DNA of 64,000 nucleotides from Clytia hemisphaerica (taxonomy: Eukaryota > Cnidaria > Hydrozoa > Leptothecata > Clytiidae), in assembly GCA_902728285.1 (NCBI GenBank), contig CACVBU010000261.1, positions 131,431-195,430 of the forward strand. The letters run 5' to 3'. Both the position numbers and the translations under genes were made by a program. Shown in pieces: positions 11,811-23,470 of the stretch (position 1 is the first letter of the stretch; the number at the start of each line of letters is the position of its first letter). The notes beneath the pieces were generated by a model, which was given only the letters and a program-made list of their open reading frames with translations, ran no database searches and was not told where the DNA came from.

Positions 11811-12498
11811 TAAATAGTAGGGGGAATTTTGTTCGATTTTTTGGAATCGCTCGACTGTTTTGTTAGAAGCACTTGTTATACATTTTTGGAAAGCTAAGGG
11901 GTAGGGGAATCGAAATTACTATGTTTCCAATTTTTTTTCGGACACTTTGGTGTGATTTTCGGACAAATATGACGGTCTCAGGCAAAAATCATAAAAAAAA
12001 TAAAAAATGAAAATTTTAGCTCGAGAAAACGGAGACCTGTTGTATATTTTTGGAAAGCTCTCAAAAAATTAAGATTAGAGATATATTGCAAGTATAGGTG
12101 ATTTCTGTACCTAACTCGAGATATTAACCCTTGAAAACCGTGTTTTTCAGCCAGAAACAGCTATTTTGTCCAGTTTTTGCGCTTTTTGGAGCTCAATATC
12201 TCGAGTTAGGTACTGAAATCACCTATACTTGCAATATATCTCTAATCCTAATTTTTTGAGAGCTTTCCAAAAATATACAACATGTCTCCGTTTCTTCGTG
12301 CTAAAATTTTCATTTATTTTTAACCCTATGATTTTTGCCTGAGACCGTCATATTTGTCCGAAAATCACACCAAAGTGTCCGAAAAAAAATTGGAAACAGT
12401 AATTTCGATTCCCCTACCCCTTAGCTTTCCAAAAATGTATAACAAGTGCTTCTAACAAAACAGTCATGCGATTTTACAAAATGCCCTCTACTAAAAAG
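11811..12498. repeat. Long palindrome (arms about 300 bp), type 1
   Basis: The left arm runs outside-in through TTTTGTTAGAAGCACTTG, GGGGTAGGGGAATCGAAATT, TTCGGACACTTTGGTGTG, GACGGTCTCAGGCAAAAATC and ACCTAACTCGAGATATT. The right arm repeats each block in reverse complement and reverse order, with a small spacer near 12130-12190. The arms differ at scattered positions. No ORF of interest was seen. The edges resemble the word-repeat family found at 34420-34735 (GACCCTGTCAGATATCTTCA). Confidence 0.88.
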
Positions 12499-13426
12499 AG
12501 GGACCCTGACTGCCCGTACCAATTTCGCCTGAATGCCCCCCCCCCCCGAGCTGAGTGTTTTCTGTGACTTCAATGTGATGGCGTCTTTCATTTTTAATGT
12601 GTTTATCATAGGTTTTGTCCTTAATATGTTAGGGTTTTTCGGAGATGAATTTTTGCAAAAAAAAGTGCTGACGTCAACAGAAACATCATTTTCAAGAGTG
12701 TCCCTCTCAATTTTTATTTTCTTTACTTCGTGAGGAATCTCTGTACAAAATTTCAGAGCTCTATCACAATTTGAATTATACATATGATAATCCATCCCTA
12801 TATTAAACCTGGGAAACGATAGAATATCTCTAACGATGCATTGTTAGATTTTACAAAATATGAAAAATTGATTATGGGTTGGTTAGGCTGCTGGCATCGA
12901 ATAATAGATTTGTGATCCTTACAGATATACATGTATACGGAATGCGGTTTTATAGATATGTCTTGTGGCCTACATAACTGAGATATTGAAAGTGGATCGT
13001 TTTTAACAGCCAGATGCGGCAAAGGCTCTTTCTGACAATCACCCGAACTCCTTTTGAGGAGGAGCTAAAACTGAGGAAGTTGGCCCTTTTTTAAAATTTT
13101 CTTTAAAAAACTTTGAATTTCACAGTTCTTTTCGGACCGGAGGGGGTGAGGGTTTTTTGTCGAGGTGATGGAAATTGGAGAAATTGACGGAATAAACCTG
13201 AGTGAATAAACATTCGAAAATACATTACTAAACAGGGCTTTTGCACAATAGACAGCTCTAGGCTTTAAGGCCTCACTCTTCGTCTATAGGCACTGCTATA
13301 GTCGGCCACTAGTAACCCCCACCGGGAATTGCTTATTAACAGTTTTAAACATAATTGACAACTTTCACAAAAGATGTTTATCAATAGAGACTATTCATTT
13401 TATTATCGAAAACTAGAAATAACATT
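12499..13426. other. Intergenic with a poly(C) tract
   Basis: A run of more than ten C residues lies near 12536-12548, next to the palindrome. The remainder shows no gene. Confidence 0.4.
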
Positions 13427-13690
13427 GGGCTGTTCCAGAAAATTTCCGTACATGGGGGTGGAGGATATATTGTCCGGGGGCAGCGAAAAATCATCAAAAT
13501 TTGCCTATTGTCCGGGAAGCAAATTTACTCTGTCCGGGGGTAATTTGGGTTGTCCGGGGGTCAACTGATGCTTGTCTGGAGGGTAAAACCCGTTGTCCGG
13601 GGGGGCCAAAAGTCACTTTGTCCGGGGGGTAAATCACAGAAAATTGTTATATCCTCCACCCCCATATTTAAATTTTTTCTGGAAAAGCCC
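13427..13690. mobile_element. Word-repeat element, TGTCCGGGGG type, copy 1
   Basis: Inverted ends GGGCTGTTCCAGAAAATTT and AAATTTTTTCTGGAAAAGCCC, then GGGGGTGGAGGATAT and ATATCCTCCACCCCC, enclose six copies of TTGTCCGGGGG-like words. ATT flanks both sides. A reverse-orientation relative is at 23471-23719. Confidence 0.85.
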
Positions 13691-13763
13691 ATTCTAAATC
13701 TGTACAAAGCTTCAAAATTGAAAATTATAGTTCAAGTTCTTTGCTGCAAAAAAACGTTAGTCT

Positions 13764-15828
13764 TTAAGCGCCATTTGTCGGTAGTGGGTATGATTTGACA
13801 TCGCCACACTTCATTCCGTTTACTCTGCACATCATTTTGCCACTTACTGAAACAGGATAACGAAGACAATATCGACATTTGTTGTATCCATCAGTCAATA
13901 TTTGTGAGCAGCGAAAGAATGGAGCACAAAACAGACCAGATGGATCGGCCATTTCTATGGTGAGAGATATATAAAATAACATATTTTCTTAAAGTGAATC
14001 CGGATATGATGAAAAGTTTTAATACTTCAGCCTAGGAAATTTTGTTGAATACACCTTTCCGACCGTAGTCGTGCGGGCATTTTTTCGTCCGTTTTATCCG
14101 ACTAAAACCGTCCCAATCCTTTTTTGACGCATTTTTCTATTTTACGATTATTGGTGCGAAAAAAGGACTGGAGTTTTTTTCTCAGATTTAAGAAATTTAT
14201 CAATCCTTAAACTTTAGAAATTTTCAATCTAAGTAGCAGGAACACAATCCAATTAGAACCCCCGCCTCTTAATAAATGTTTATGATGATTTAATGTTTTT
14301 GATTGGTTTACTTCAGCCAATCACTGCGCTCAAAAGCTCATTTCTTTGTATTTGTTCAATAAATCCAAAATCAAACTGGGTGGAGGACGGAACCATTGAG
14401 TTTCAAGCCCGAAGGGCTAGAGGTCAATCTCTAACCTTTCTCAGGCAAGAAAAATTGAAGCCTTAAAATATGCGCCGTATTTTTGATGACGGATTGAATC
14501 TAGCAATTCCTTTGTTTTCGAGTGATATATTTTTCGAAATTAAGCGGTAAATTTTAGTTTCAATCTGTCATTTGTGTAAAAACCAGGCGGGTAGCTCAAG
14601 GCCGCGCAACTTTGGTAGGATTTGTTGGCTTCAAATCCTACCAAAGAGATTGACCTCTAGCCCTTCGGGCTTGAAACTCAATGGACGGAACCAAGCATTT
14701 GTAGAGCGAATGCGTGTTGTGCGGAGTAAGCAGAATCTGCTCGGAAACGAGTAATCACTAACCTTCATCTTGCATAAATTCAGCGAATTCATCGAACATT
14801 TCATCTTCCATACCGTCGTGTCTATCCCTTGGTGTCAACATGTGCTTACCTGTAAAGAAAGATTGAATTGAAAGGCATTTTACTAAATTTCACCAATAAC
14901 GAACTTTGTCCTTGTCTCATTTTGAAGCACTGTCCAAGGTAATAACGTCACTAGAAGCTTTCGAAAACGAGGCAAGAGTCACATAATGCAGTTTTATTAA
15001 AAAGGTTAGTTGATATAAAATCTATACGATGGTTTGTAGGCTATTTTTCTTTCAGCATATTTCATTTGTGTTGAGCTCACTCAAAGTCTGAGTATGGTTT
15101 TTGGCGAAACGACGAAGGGAATTTAGACAGAAGCTTTGAATTTGGTACTCAAGGTTTATGGAAATACTCTTTTCCCAATTTGAATATCTTCTCGGAAAAA
15201 TACAGTTATACAGTTCGTTTATGAATGGTAATGCAGTTACAGTTGCCGCTCTCTAACTCGACGTTCTACTATTCGATAAGCTCCCTTATTCGATGAAATT
15301 TAAAGTCCCCGTCAACAAGAAACTCTTATGAACGATGCTCTCTTATTCGATAAGCTCCCTTATTCGATGAAAATCCAATTCCCCTTGAAGATCGAATTAG
15401 AGAGCGTCAACTGTATACAGTTATGGGAATCCAAAGTTAAGCGTCATTTTTAGCGACGAAAAGAAAATTTGAAGTTGTTGAGCAGATGTTAGAAAACGAA
15501 AACTTTTTAGAGAAAACCCGGGGGGTACTAGGGTTGGTGAATGAGGGGTATGTGCGGACGGGACCTCCGAAAACCGACCCTTAAAGATACCAAATTTTAG
15601 TGAAAAAGTGACCCTTAGAGAGACTTTTTCGAAAAATTTTCTCTGATTTTCAAAAATTTCCTACCCTTAGTGAGACTTTTTTGTAATTTTTTCTCTCAAA
15701 GTCAATTTTTTTTTCTAAAAATCCCCCCCCCCCCCGGGAGAGAAAAGTATATCGTATAATACAAGAGACTTACAATGGATATTGTGTACCAGAGCCACGA
15801 AAAACAATAATAAAAGATAAATCTTCAT
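13764..15828 (-). CDS. Small secreted six-cysteine protein, gene B
   Basis: Three exons joined at phase-1 introns: 15774-15828, 14763-14849 and 13764-13954, giving 110 residues. Exon 1 encodes a signal peptide (MKIYLLLLFFVALVHNIH) that likely ends near the Cys completed at the first junction. Exon 2 is 87 nt, exactly as in gene A, and encodes a Glu/Asp/Met-rich segment. Exon 3 has six Cys spaced C-x5-C-x10-C-x2-C-x12-C-x6-C, which aligns with gene A around the shared CxxCLR. The paralogue lies 2.8 kb downstream on the same strand, implying tandem duplication followed by strong divergence. The function is unknown. The introns hold at least four transposon insertions. Confidence 0.72.
14052..14178. 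mobile_element. CACCTTTTC-family MITE, truncated copy 3
   Basis: It begins after TA with CACCTTTCCGACCGTAGTCG and keeps the left half of the 8232-8405 element up to GGTGCGAAAAAAGGACT; the right end is missing. It lies in intron 2 of gene B. Confidence 0.78.
14393..14684. mobile_element. TIR element with 40-bp perfect ends (GCCCGAAGGGCTAG family)
   Basis: The left end begins CCATTGAGTTTCAAGCCCGA and the right end is its exact 40-bp reverse complement. ACGGAA occurs directly outside both ends (14387-14392 and 14685-14690), giving a 6-bp duplication, or 8 bp if the GG of the terminus is counted. It lies in intron 2 of gene B. A distant relative with the same core is at 17332-17829. Confidence 0.9.
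15240..15413. mobile_element. pogo/Tigger-like MITE
   Basis: TA, then CAGTTGCCGCTCTCTAACTC, with the mirrored end AATTAGAGAGCGTCAACTG followed by TA. The CAGTTG terminus and TA duplication fit the pogo branch of Tc1/mariner. The internal block TTATTCGATAAGCTCCCTTA occurs twice. It lies in intron 1 of gene B. Confidence 0.8.
15513..15740. mobile_element. Word-repeat element, ACCCTTAGTGAGACTTTT type
   Basis: Bounded by CCCGGGGGGTACTAGGG and a poly(C) run ending CCCCGGGAG. The word CCCTTAG(A/T)GAGACTTTTT recurs inside. The left edge resembles the edges of the elements at 30610-30865 and 34420-34735 in reverse complement. It lies in intron 1 of gene B. Confidence 0.55.
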
Positions 15829-16635
15829 TTTTCTGATGTTAGTGTGCTTTTCACTCGAACAAGTATACTTCAATTCGTTACGACGTGTGAAATGAAGAAA
15901 ATCGTAATTTTCTTGAAAATCTTCAACAAGTATTACTAAATTTTCAAACAATAGGATCTTTTGTTAAAATACAATTAGATTTCTATTTTAGGTTGTGAAC
16001 CCATTTTTCTTCTCATATTGGTGAATTATTTTTAATTGAGGTTGTCAAGATACCATCTTCGTTTTTAATAATTTTAAAAAATGTGAGTAAATACACTCAA
16101 ATGAAATCACATCAATTTTGTTTGTTGGTGCCTTGGAGGAGATTTTACAAACATTAAAAGTCATGACAATATTATTTTTGTGAAGGTGAAGTTTTATTTT
16201 CTCATGAGTAAACTTGGTTATTTTCGTATTTTAATTTTCCCCCGTTAAATTTTTTTTTTTTGGCAATGATTAGCTTAAAAAATGAAAACAACATGTTGCT
16301 GAAATTTGGTACAGCTGACCTAGAAAAAACCTCCTTTGAACCAATTCCAATTCAGCTTTGAATTTGGTGACTTTCTCTTCTTCAAGTGCATTGTCGTTTT
16401 TTTTGTCCAATCTCTTTCAATTCCTCTTCAATGCATATTTTGGGAGAAGGTTTTTTTGGATGTTCAGCCATTCTGTCACTGTGTTTAAATAACCCTCCAT
16501 TGCACACACCTAACATAGTCCACAGTCCGCGTTCCTTGGAATTCAAATTTAAAGGTTTTGGTTTTCAATAAATGAAAGGGAGACAATTAAAGAGTGGCGT
16601 ATGAAAGCCCAAGAAATGAATAGTTCAATAGAACA
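15829..16635. other. Upstream of gene B, no gene seen
   Basis: AT-rich DNA. ORF 16386-16571 has no recognisable domain. Confidence 0.35.
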
Positions 16636-16893
16636 CCCCTGTCTTTACAGCCCCAGTTGAACTTTTTTCTTCAGTGGGGAGAAAAATCCCTATCGAAATC
16701 CCAATGGGGATAGAAATTATATTGTTTCAAGGTCAAAAAATCAAGTGCAATTTTTAGACATTGATTTTCAAGTGGAGATGAAATCAAAGTCAATTTCCCA
16801 GTGGGGCTGAAATTCCAGTAGGGTATTTTCCCACCGGGGACCAAATTTTCCAGTGGGGATTGAGTCCCAGTGGGTCTGTGACACACTGGTGTA
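16636..16893. mobile_element. Word-repeat element, CCCAGTGGGGA type, copy 1
   Basis: About eight CCAGTGGGGA or CAATGGGGAT words are scattered through AT-rich sequence. The right end CCCAGTGGGTCTGTGACACA matches the left end of the 40906-41191 element (CTCACAGACCCACTG) in reverse complement. Confidence 0.6.
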
Positions 16894-17331
16894 ATAAAGG
16901 ACACAACCGATTTTCTACAATCACAAAGCCATTATGATATTCCTCGAATTTTATAACTTTGAAATCGTTCAAATAAATGGCTGCAAAATAATACCATTAT
17001 AATTATCATCTTGCCATATACTGAGCTTATAGCTTCCTACAAGTTTTCTCTTACAAGAATCGTGATTCAATTTTACCCGATCAGTTTTTTGAAATTCAAA
17101 GGATTTAGAAATATTCGTTCCGTTCTATAATTCAGACCTAAACTACTCTAAAGGAAAATTTTCGCGATTTTTTTCTTAAAATCTGCTGTTTGCTGTAATA
17201 TTTTCTTCAGAAGGTACCTTTTAGAAAGGAATCTCGAGATATAAGTACTTAAACACATTTTGAAAAATCATAATCACAATTTTTTGCCCACTACTAAATC
17301 GATTCAATCAGTGACTAAGGAGAATATCAAC

Positions 17332-17829
17332 CACAGATTTATAAAGCCCGAAGGGCTAGATGTCGTGTTTTAAGCTCTTCCAAGCAAAAAAAAAGTGAAT
17401 TTCGCAAAATATTTTGCTGCTATCGTTTTCAAGTGCCGTAGGAAGCATTTTAATATTGAGGGGGGGCTGAAGTTTAGTGACACCGCGAGGGCCAACCATG
17501 GTTTGGCCCGAGGGGGAAAATTTTTAAAATTTGAGCTCTAGATTGCTTGAAAATGCACTAAATTGTCACAATTAAGACAAATTAAAAAAGATGAACTTTG
17601 CATTTTGCAAAATAACCATTTTTGAAAAAATTATGTGGGGGGCATAGCCCCCCCTTGCCCCCCCAGTTGCTACGGCACTGGTTTCGAAAGCCCGCGAAGC
17701 TTCTTATTGGTCAAGCGCGCTGAAATTCTATTGTAATGTCATGTGACCTAGGTAGGATTTCCTACCTAACTACGGCACACTTTTCAGCTAGAGCACGATA
17801 TCTAGCCATTCGGGCTTTATAAATCTGTG
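17332..17829. mobile_element. TIR element of the GCCCGAAGGGCTAG family, interrupted
   Basis: The ends are CACAGATTTATAAAGCCCGA and its near-perfect reverse complement at 17801-17829. The core AAGCCCGAAGGGCTAGA is shared with 14393-14684. Another element sits inside it at 17432-17679. Confidence 0.82.
17432..17679. mobile_element. Nested hAT-like MITE
   Basis: The ends are AGTGCCGTAGGAAGC and GTTGCTACGGCACT, with a GGGGGGC/GCCCCCCC pair just inside. AGTGCCGTAGC-type termini are common in animal hAT elements. It is inserted in the 17332-17829 element. Confidence 0.65.
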
Positions 17830-18970
17830 ATTTGAACACGAGTGATGAGATCCACCATTAATCAAAGACAGCTCGCTTCATTCTCTTATACATTAAATTA
17901 TACACGTTTTTGCCATGAAGAACAAGTGAATTTTGACTGAGGATTGGCTGCTCTTACTTTTGTTTTAGATTTTTCAAGCTTAAATGTTCTTAAATTGTTT
18001 TTTATGCTTGCTTTATTCACCATTTTCCTAGCTATTAATTCTGCGAGGCTGGGATTTTTGTAGTTTGTTCTCACTCTCAGGTTTTTGCCAAGTTGAGTTT
18101 AAATGTTCTCATAGAATAGTTTATTCTTAAAAATTGTATATGACATAACAAACTACAATCCAGGAAGGTTATCGTATGCGTCACATAGACCACAAAATTC
18201 GTCAAATGAGAGAGACGTAAATTTTGTATGATTCTCAGATCATTTTTCAAAAAGATGTTTTTCTCGCATTGTCAATCCATCTTTCATCAACAAATCGTCA
18301 AACACAATTTACGTCCCAGACTCTATTAATAATTTACCAAACAAGCATGTACCACTAATAATTTAACTGTTAAGATTTCAAACCCGGAATTTTTGTCATG
18401 GCGTAACCAGTTTCTGATCGTCGAGTTCCTGTTATTCAAATTTTATCTGAATTTGAGCAGGATTTAAATGTAGCTGAAATTACCCGATTTTTTCCCAATA
18501 CTTTGTTTTGAAAATAATAGTTAATTAGTCTTTTCTTATCATACTTGTTTTGTGTCTATAAATTTTGACAAAATTAATACGTGTGTAAGAAATGGATTAA
18601 CTATAGGAAGGGTTCTGGTCAAGCCCCTCTCATTCTAATCTAAGTAGATTAAGCTTAGTGTGGGTTCAATTGACCAAAGTACGATTCTCAGCAAGGATTT
18701 GATTTGACGAGTAACATATTTGTAAAATTGCCTTGTATTTTGGTCGATTTTTCCGACAAATTTGTTTTATAAATAAGTTTTTAAAATATTATAGATTTAT
18801 TTATTTTAAGTATTTTTATAGGGGTTGTATAATATGGAATCCGAAGTATGTTAAATAAATAAATAAAAAAAATTTGCGGGGATTTAATTCGGCGATTAGA
18901 TAAGCTTGAACATACCAAAATCCAAGTATGCTTAAAATCGCCAATTCCGCCAAAATTAATTCACTTGAGG
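17830..18970. other. Intergenic, no gene seen
   Basis: AT-rich DNA without recognisable coding or repeat structure. Confidence 0.35.
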
Positions 18971-19011
18971 TATAATAATAATAATAATAATAATCAATAA
19001 TAATAATCAAC
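18971..19011 (+). repeat. (TAA)n microsatellite with TCA interruptions
   Basis: About a dozen TAA units directly adjoin the 5' edge of the retrotransposon at 19012. Confidence 0.95.
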
Positions 19012-21340
19012 AAGATGATTATGGAGAGCGCCAAAGTCAAGAAGCGTAATATATCTACGGCGTGGATCGATTATCGAAAAGCGTACGACTCCGTCCCGCA
19101 CGATTGGATCATCAATGTCCTGAAGATGCATAAATTCGACTCGACAACAATCAGTTTTATCGAAACAACCATGAAAGAATGGAAAACTTCAATCACACTT
19201 CCATTTCACGAAAGCACGATTACGACAAACGAATTTTCAATCAACACAGCTATTCCAGGGAGACAGCCCGTCCGGAATGTTGTTCATCATGTCCCTGCTA
19301 CCATTATCATGGTTGTTAAAACGATCGAACCTCGGATACCGATTCGCCAACAACACCATATCCCACCTGCTATTCATGGACGACCTCAAGCTGTATGCAT
19401 CAAACGACCAACAACTGCGTCAAATGATTGCTATCGTCAAAACCTTTAGTGATGACATATGCATGCAGTTTGGGATCGATAAATGCAACAAAACCACCAT
19501 CATCAGAGGAAAGATCAAACCATCAGAAGACATCACTCTCAATAACGGCGAGCTCCTAACATCTCTTCAACCAAACCAACAATATCGATATCTGGGGTTC
19601 AAAGAACATTTTACGACTGATAAAGAAACGAAATCGTCATTGAAAAAGGAATATTTCTCCCGACTTAAAATGATATTAAAAAGTGAACTTTCCAGTAAAC
19701 ATCTAATCAACGCCATCAACATGTGGGCAGTACCGGCACTGTCATACGGCTTTCCAATACTAGATTGGTCCATAACCGAACTTGAAATCATCGACCGCGG
19801 GACACGCAAGATGCTGCAATCGTTCCACGCAATGCACAGCCAAAGCGACATAACGAGATTATACATCCCAAGAAAGGAGGGTGGTAGAGGTCTGATAAAC
19901 TTAACCGAACAATTCCAAAACTCGATCATCAACTTCAGTACCTATTTGCTATCAACCAATGAAGCCCTCCTCAACTTGTTTTCTGATTGGCAGACCTCTA
20001 GAAACGCAAAATCGATACACGAAAGGGCGCAAATCTATTGCCAGGAGCTCGAGTTTGAAATTGAACAAATGTCTACCCTCAACAAACAACAACGGAAAAA
20101 CAAAATTAAAAATAAACGAACTGATATGAAAGTTGAAACTCTAAAATCGAAAAATCTCCACGGGCAGTACGCTAAGCTTCTTGACGAACCACACATAGAC
20201 AAACAAGCCTCGATGCATTGGCTAACTGCAGCTTCACTTAAATGTGCGACCGAATCAGCCATATGTGCAATACAAGAACAAGCGATAACGACAAATTACA
20301 TAAAAAACACATCTTCCACACGGAAGAATCAGACATTTGTAGAGTTTGTCGAAAAGAAAAAGAAACGATCCACCATATCATAAGCAGCTGCGAATCCTTA
20401 GCACCCACCAAATATCTTGAACGCCACGACAATGTATGCAAGTACATCCACATGCTTCTCCTGAACGAGTACGGTATCCTCGATAAAGTGATTCCCTGGT
20501 ACCAACATCAACCAAAAATTGTCGAACAGAACGATCATGTTAGGATACTGTGGAATTTTCCGATCCAAACTGACCACCGTATCCAATAAACCAAACCGGA
20601 CATCGTTGTTATAGACAAAATCAATAAAACCGCCAACATAATTGACGTTGCCATCCCGATCGATTACCGTGTTGCCCAAAAACGCCTAGAGAAGCTAAGA
20701 AAATACTCAGACCTCTCCACCGAAATAAAAACTCTCTGGCGATTGTCAAAAGTTAATATCACTCCAGTCATTATTGGTGCTATGGGTTGTATGTTTAAAT
20801 GCTTTGATAAGGATATTGAAAAACTAAATCTTGAGGTACATAAATTTGATAAATTTGAAGCTCAAAAAATAGCCTTGTTAGGGACAGCGCATATAGTGCG
20901 AAATTTTTCTCACTAACTTAGTCTAATTTTATACTACTATTAGAATCTTATCCACATTCAATACTCCTAAATAAATCTTCTTAATTTCTCAGAAATATCA
21001 CAGCTTCATGATGTAACTTCAATCTCTGAACAGCTCCACAAGCGTGAGCCCAATAGATTGATATTGCAACATGAATACAGAGTTTTTGGGAGAATCCACG
21101 TACAGGATTCACTTAGAACTCTCTTTGAGATGCGATTTTTTCCATTTCTTCTTGATATAATTTCAATTTCCAATTCTCTCCACAAGCGCGAGACAAATGT
21201 GAAATTTAAGTTATAACAAGAAGAAATAAAGTGAATGGGGGAAGTTTATCTAACAGTACTCCATATCACGCAAAATTTCTTTTTGTTTGAGAGCCTGCCT
21301 GAGGAAGGATTCAGGCTAGGAAAATATTAAAAAAAAAAAA
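19012..21340 (+). mobile_element. 5'-truncated R2/R4/Dong-like non-LTR retrotransposon, frame-broken
   Basis: The reverse-transcriptase part begins at 19015 with motif A (WIDYRKAYDSVPH), then shifts frame near 19255, where IPG in one frame is followed by QGDS in the next. Motif C is FMDDLKLYA (19373-19399). A second shift near 20270-20300 leads to a CCHC knuckle C-x2-C-x8-H-x4-C (20338-20391). After an in-frame stop at 20587 comes the restriction-like endonuclease: PD at 20596, then IDVAIP, ending at 20916. This order (RT, CCHC, REL endonuclease at the C-terminus) defines the R2/R4/NeSL group. The sequence 20917-21330 would be the 3'UTR, ending in an A-run near 21330. It is a dead copy. Confidence 0.88.
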
Positions 21341-21884
21341 ACAATTATATTATTGATTGGAATTTATTAAAACTAATTCTATTCGTATGAGACAATCATA
21401 AATCATGAGACGCAATCAAGCTTGTTCAGAATCCTTATCGAGTCACCAATGAATATTCTGTGAATCTTTTCAGTGTTTTACAGCGTCTTTTTGAACATAA
21501 ATCTAGTCCAAAATCCTGAAATTATAGTCCTGAATAAGAAAATATTATCTAATATATACTGTTTATTATATCTTTTAGTTTATTTATATTATATCAGTTT
21601 ATTTAATTAGGAACGAAACTATCTAACGATCTAAAGCGGAATTTTTCCCAATTCGCTTTTCAAATCACAGTGTGCTTTTTAGCATCAGGGAAGTACCATA
21701 GCTTCTTGAAATCAAATTAATCAATTTACGTTTTTAAACTGATGTGTACAAACCTAAGCTCCGATTTTTTCTCTCGATCAAAACACTCAGGGTAATTTAT
21801 GTTGCTACTATTTAGTACGAGATGTACTTTATGATTTATAAACAGGAATCTCTATTGTACTTTTGAATTTTATAAGGAAAGAAA
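21341..21884. other. No gene seen
   Basis: AT-rich spacer between two retrotransposon remnants. Confidence 0.35.
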
Positions 21885-23170
21885 TGAATAATAATAATAA
21901 TAATTAATACTGCTATATTTCTGGCATTCCAAAATTTACATTGGCTCTTCCCTGAAACTCTGTATATAATATATGTGCGATGTCTAGAAAAAAAAAATTG
22001 AAAAATATCCTGGTAGTATACTGAAGAAAAATTGGGGCCGTATGCGGACAAGCAGATAGGGACGAAGCGGTGGGCTAGTATGACGAATAAAATGATTAGG
22101 ATTGAGAAGTGTGAGGGGTAAAATGTGAATAGTGATAGAGCTAGACTAAAACCTAAACAAATCCGAGTATCTGAGTATGCTAGCTGAGGCCATCGCAATG
22201 TGTGCTATTATAAAAAATTAACGAATATATTTAAAAAAAAAATACTAACATAATGTTATAAGCTAGACTAGGCTAAGGTTCAAGTACTATTGGTGGCTAG
22301 AGGTAAAGTAAGCGAAAAAATAGATCTAAGAACTCGGTGAGATAGAATCACGACAGAGCGTAAGATAGAATGAGCAAAACTAGCATAGATTGCAAACCGA
22401 AGGCTGTGTAAAAGTGTACTGGACCTTGCAAAACACGACCAGTATTATGACATAAATAAGTGAGCTATCAACTATCTAAATTAAATTAATTGAAAATAAT
22501 TAAACATGAAATAGAAAAGAAAAAAAACTTCATAGAACTAGAAATATAATAAAGTCATATGTACTGAAGAAAATACAAACTAAGTAAACCTAAGAACAGA
22601 TAGGCTAAATCTAAGATCAGAATGGAGACTAGAGAACCAAGGCTACGAGTAGCGATATTGAAGAATTGAAGTCAAGATTAAATTGAAACTAAAATGGCGC
22701 GTGAATCAAATCGAGAATTAGACTAAAACTAATAAATATAACAAATAATAATATAACACAGAAAGCACCAGCTAGGAAATAGCGAGTAGTGATGCAGGGA
22801 CTACAGTTGGTAGAAGAGGTACTACTGCAAGCTCCTAGCTAGGGCCTTGTCGAAAAAATATTTTTTTGTTTCTTGACAAAAGGCTTTGTAGGTATCTGAG
22901 TCACGACAGTTAACAGGTAGTTCATTAAACATTTTAGAAGCTTCAGATTCAAAGGAACCACTAACATTACAGGTTTCACGCAATTTAGTTCCACCAATTA
23001 CATCCGTTCGAGTAGACTGGAGTCGTTTATAATGCATGTAATACTAATAATAAACACAAACAAGACGACTTAAAGTCGAAAATTTCGCATAATACTCGAA
23101 CATCAACGACGAAGACGCGTGAAACGTGACTCCTGCAGCATTATGCATTTTGAATGAAGCGTTACACAAA
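21885..23170 (-). mobile_element. 3' part of a CR1/L2-type non-LTR retrotransposon
   Basis: ORF 22822-23037 reads like the C-terminal tail of jockey-superfamily ORF2 proteins (TKLRET, F-x-SEASKMFNELP, F-x-x-x-x-KKYFF). The rest to 21885 would be the 3'UTR. It ends at an (ATT)n tract (21889-21905, read on this strand), a common 3' terminus for CR1/L2 elements. The upstream coding sequence is truncated or decayed. Confidence 0.6.
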
Positions 23171-23470
23171 ATATACACAATGTATTGTACACACAGGTCA
23201 TAGATACCCTGTTTTTTTTAATGAAAAATCTCAATCCATTAAAAAAAAGATTCCTTCAAAAATGCGACTAAAGAATTCCATTCTATAAAGCGTAAACAAA
23301 ATCTTTCAATTCAGAATAATTCAGAGAACTGCAATATACTTGATAAAAATAATTAAATCTTTTTTTGAAAATGAAAAAGAAAAAATGAACTTTTCATTCT
23401 TTGATGCCAGAAACCTCGTTTTGTGCTTTGAAGGAACTTGTGATAAAGACTTCTTTCACTTTCACATTGT

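Noticed and set aside
13427..13690. CRISPR-like array of TGTCCGGGGG words
   Set aside because: Word spacing is irregular, the words are too short and the DNA is animal; the TIRs show a transposon.
19567..20262. ORFs antisense to the R4/Dong-like element
   Set aside because: Shadow frames of the reverse transcriptase and linker coding strand.
21836..22198. 120-residue membrane-like ORF on the - strand
   Set aside because: It covers an (ATT)n tract read as poly-Ile and the presumed 3'UTR of a retrotransposon remnant.
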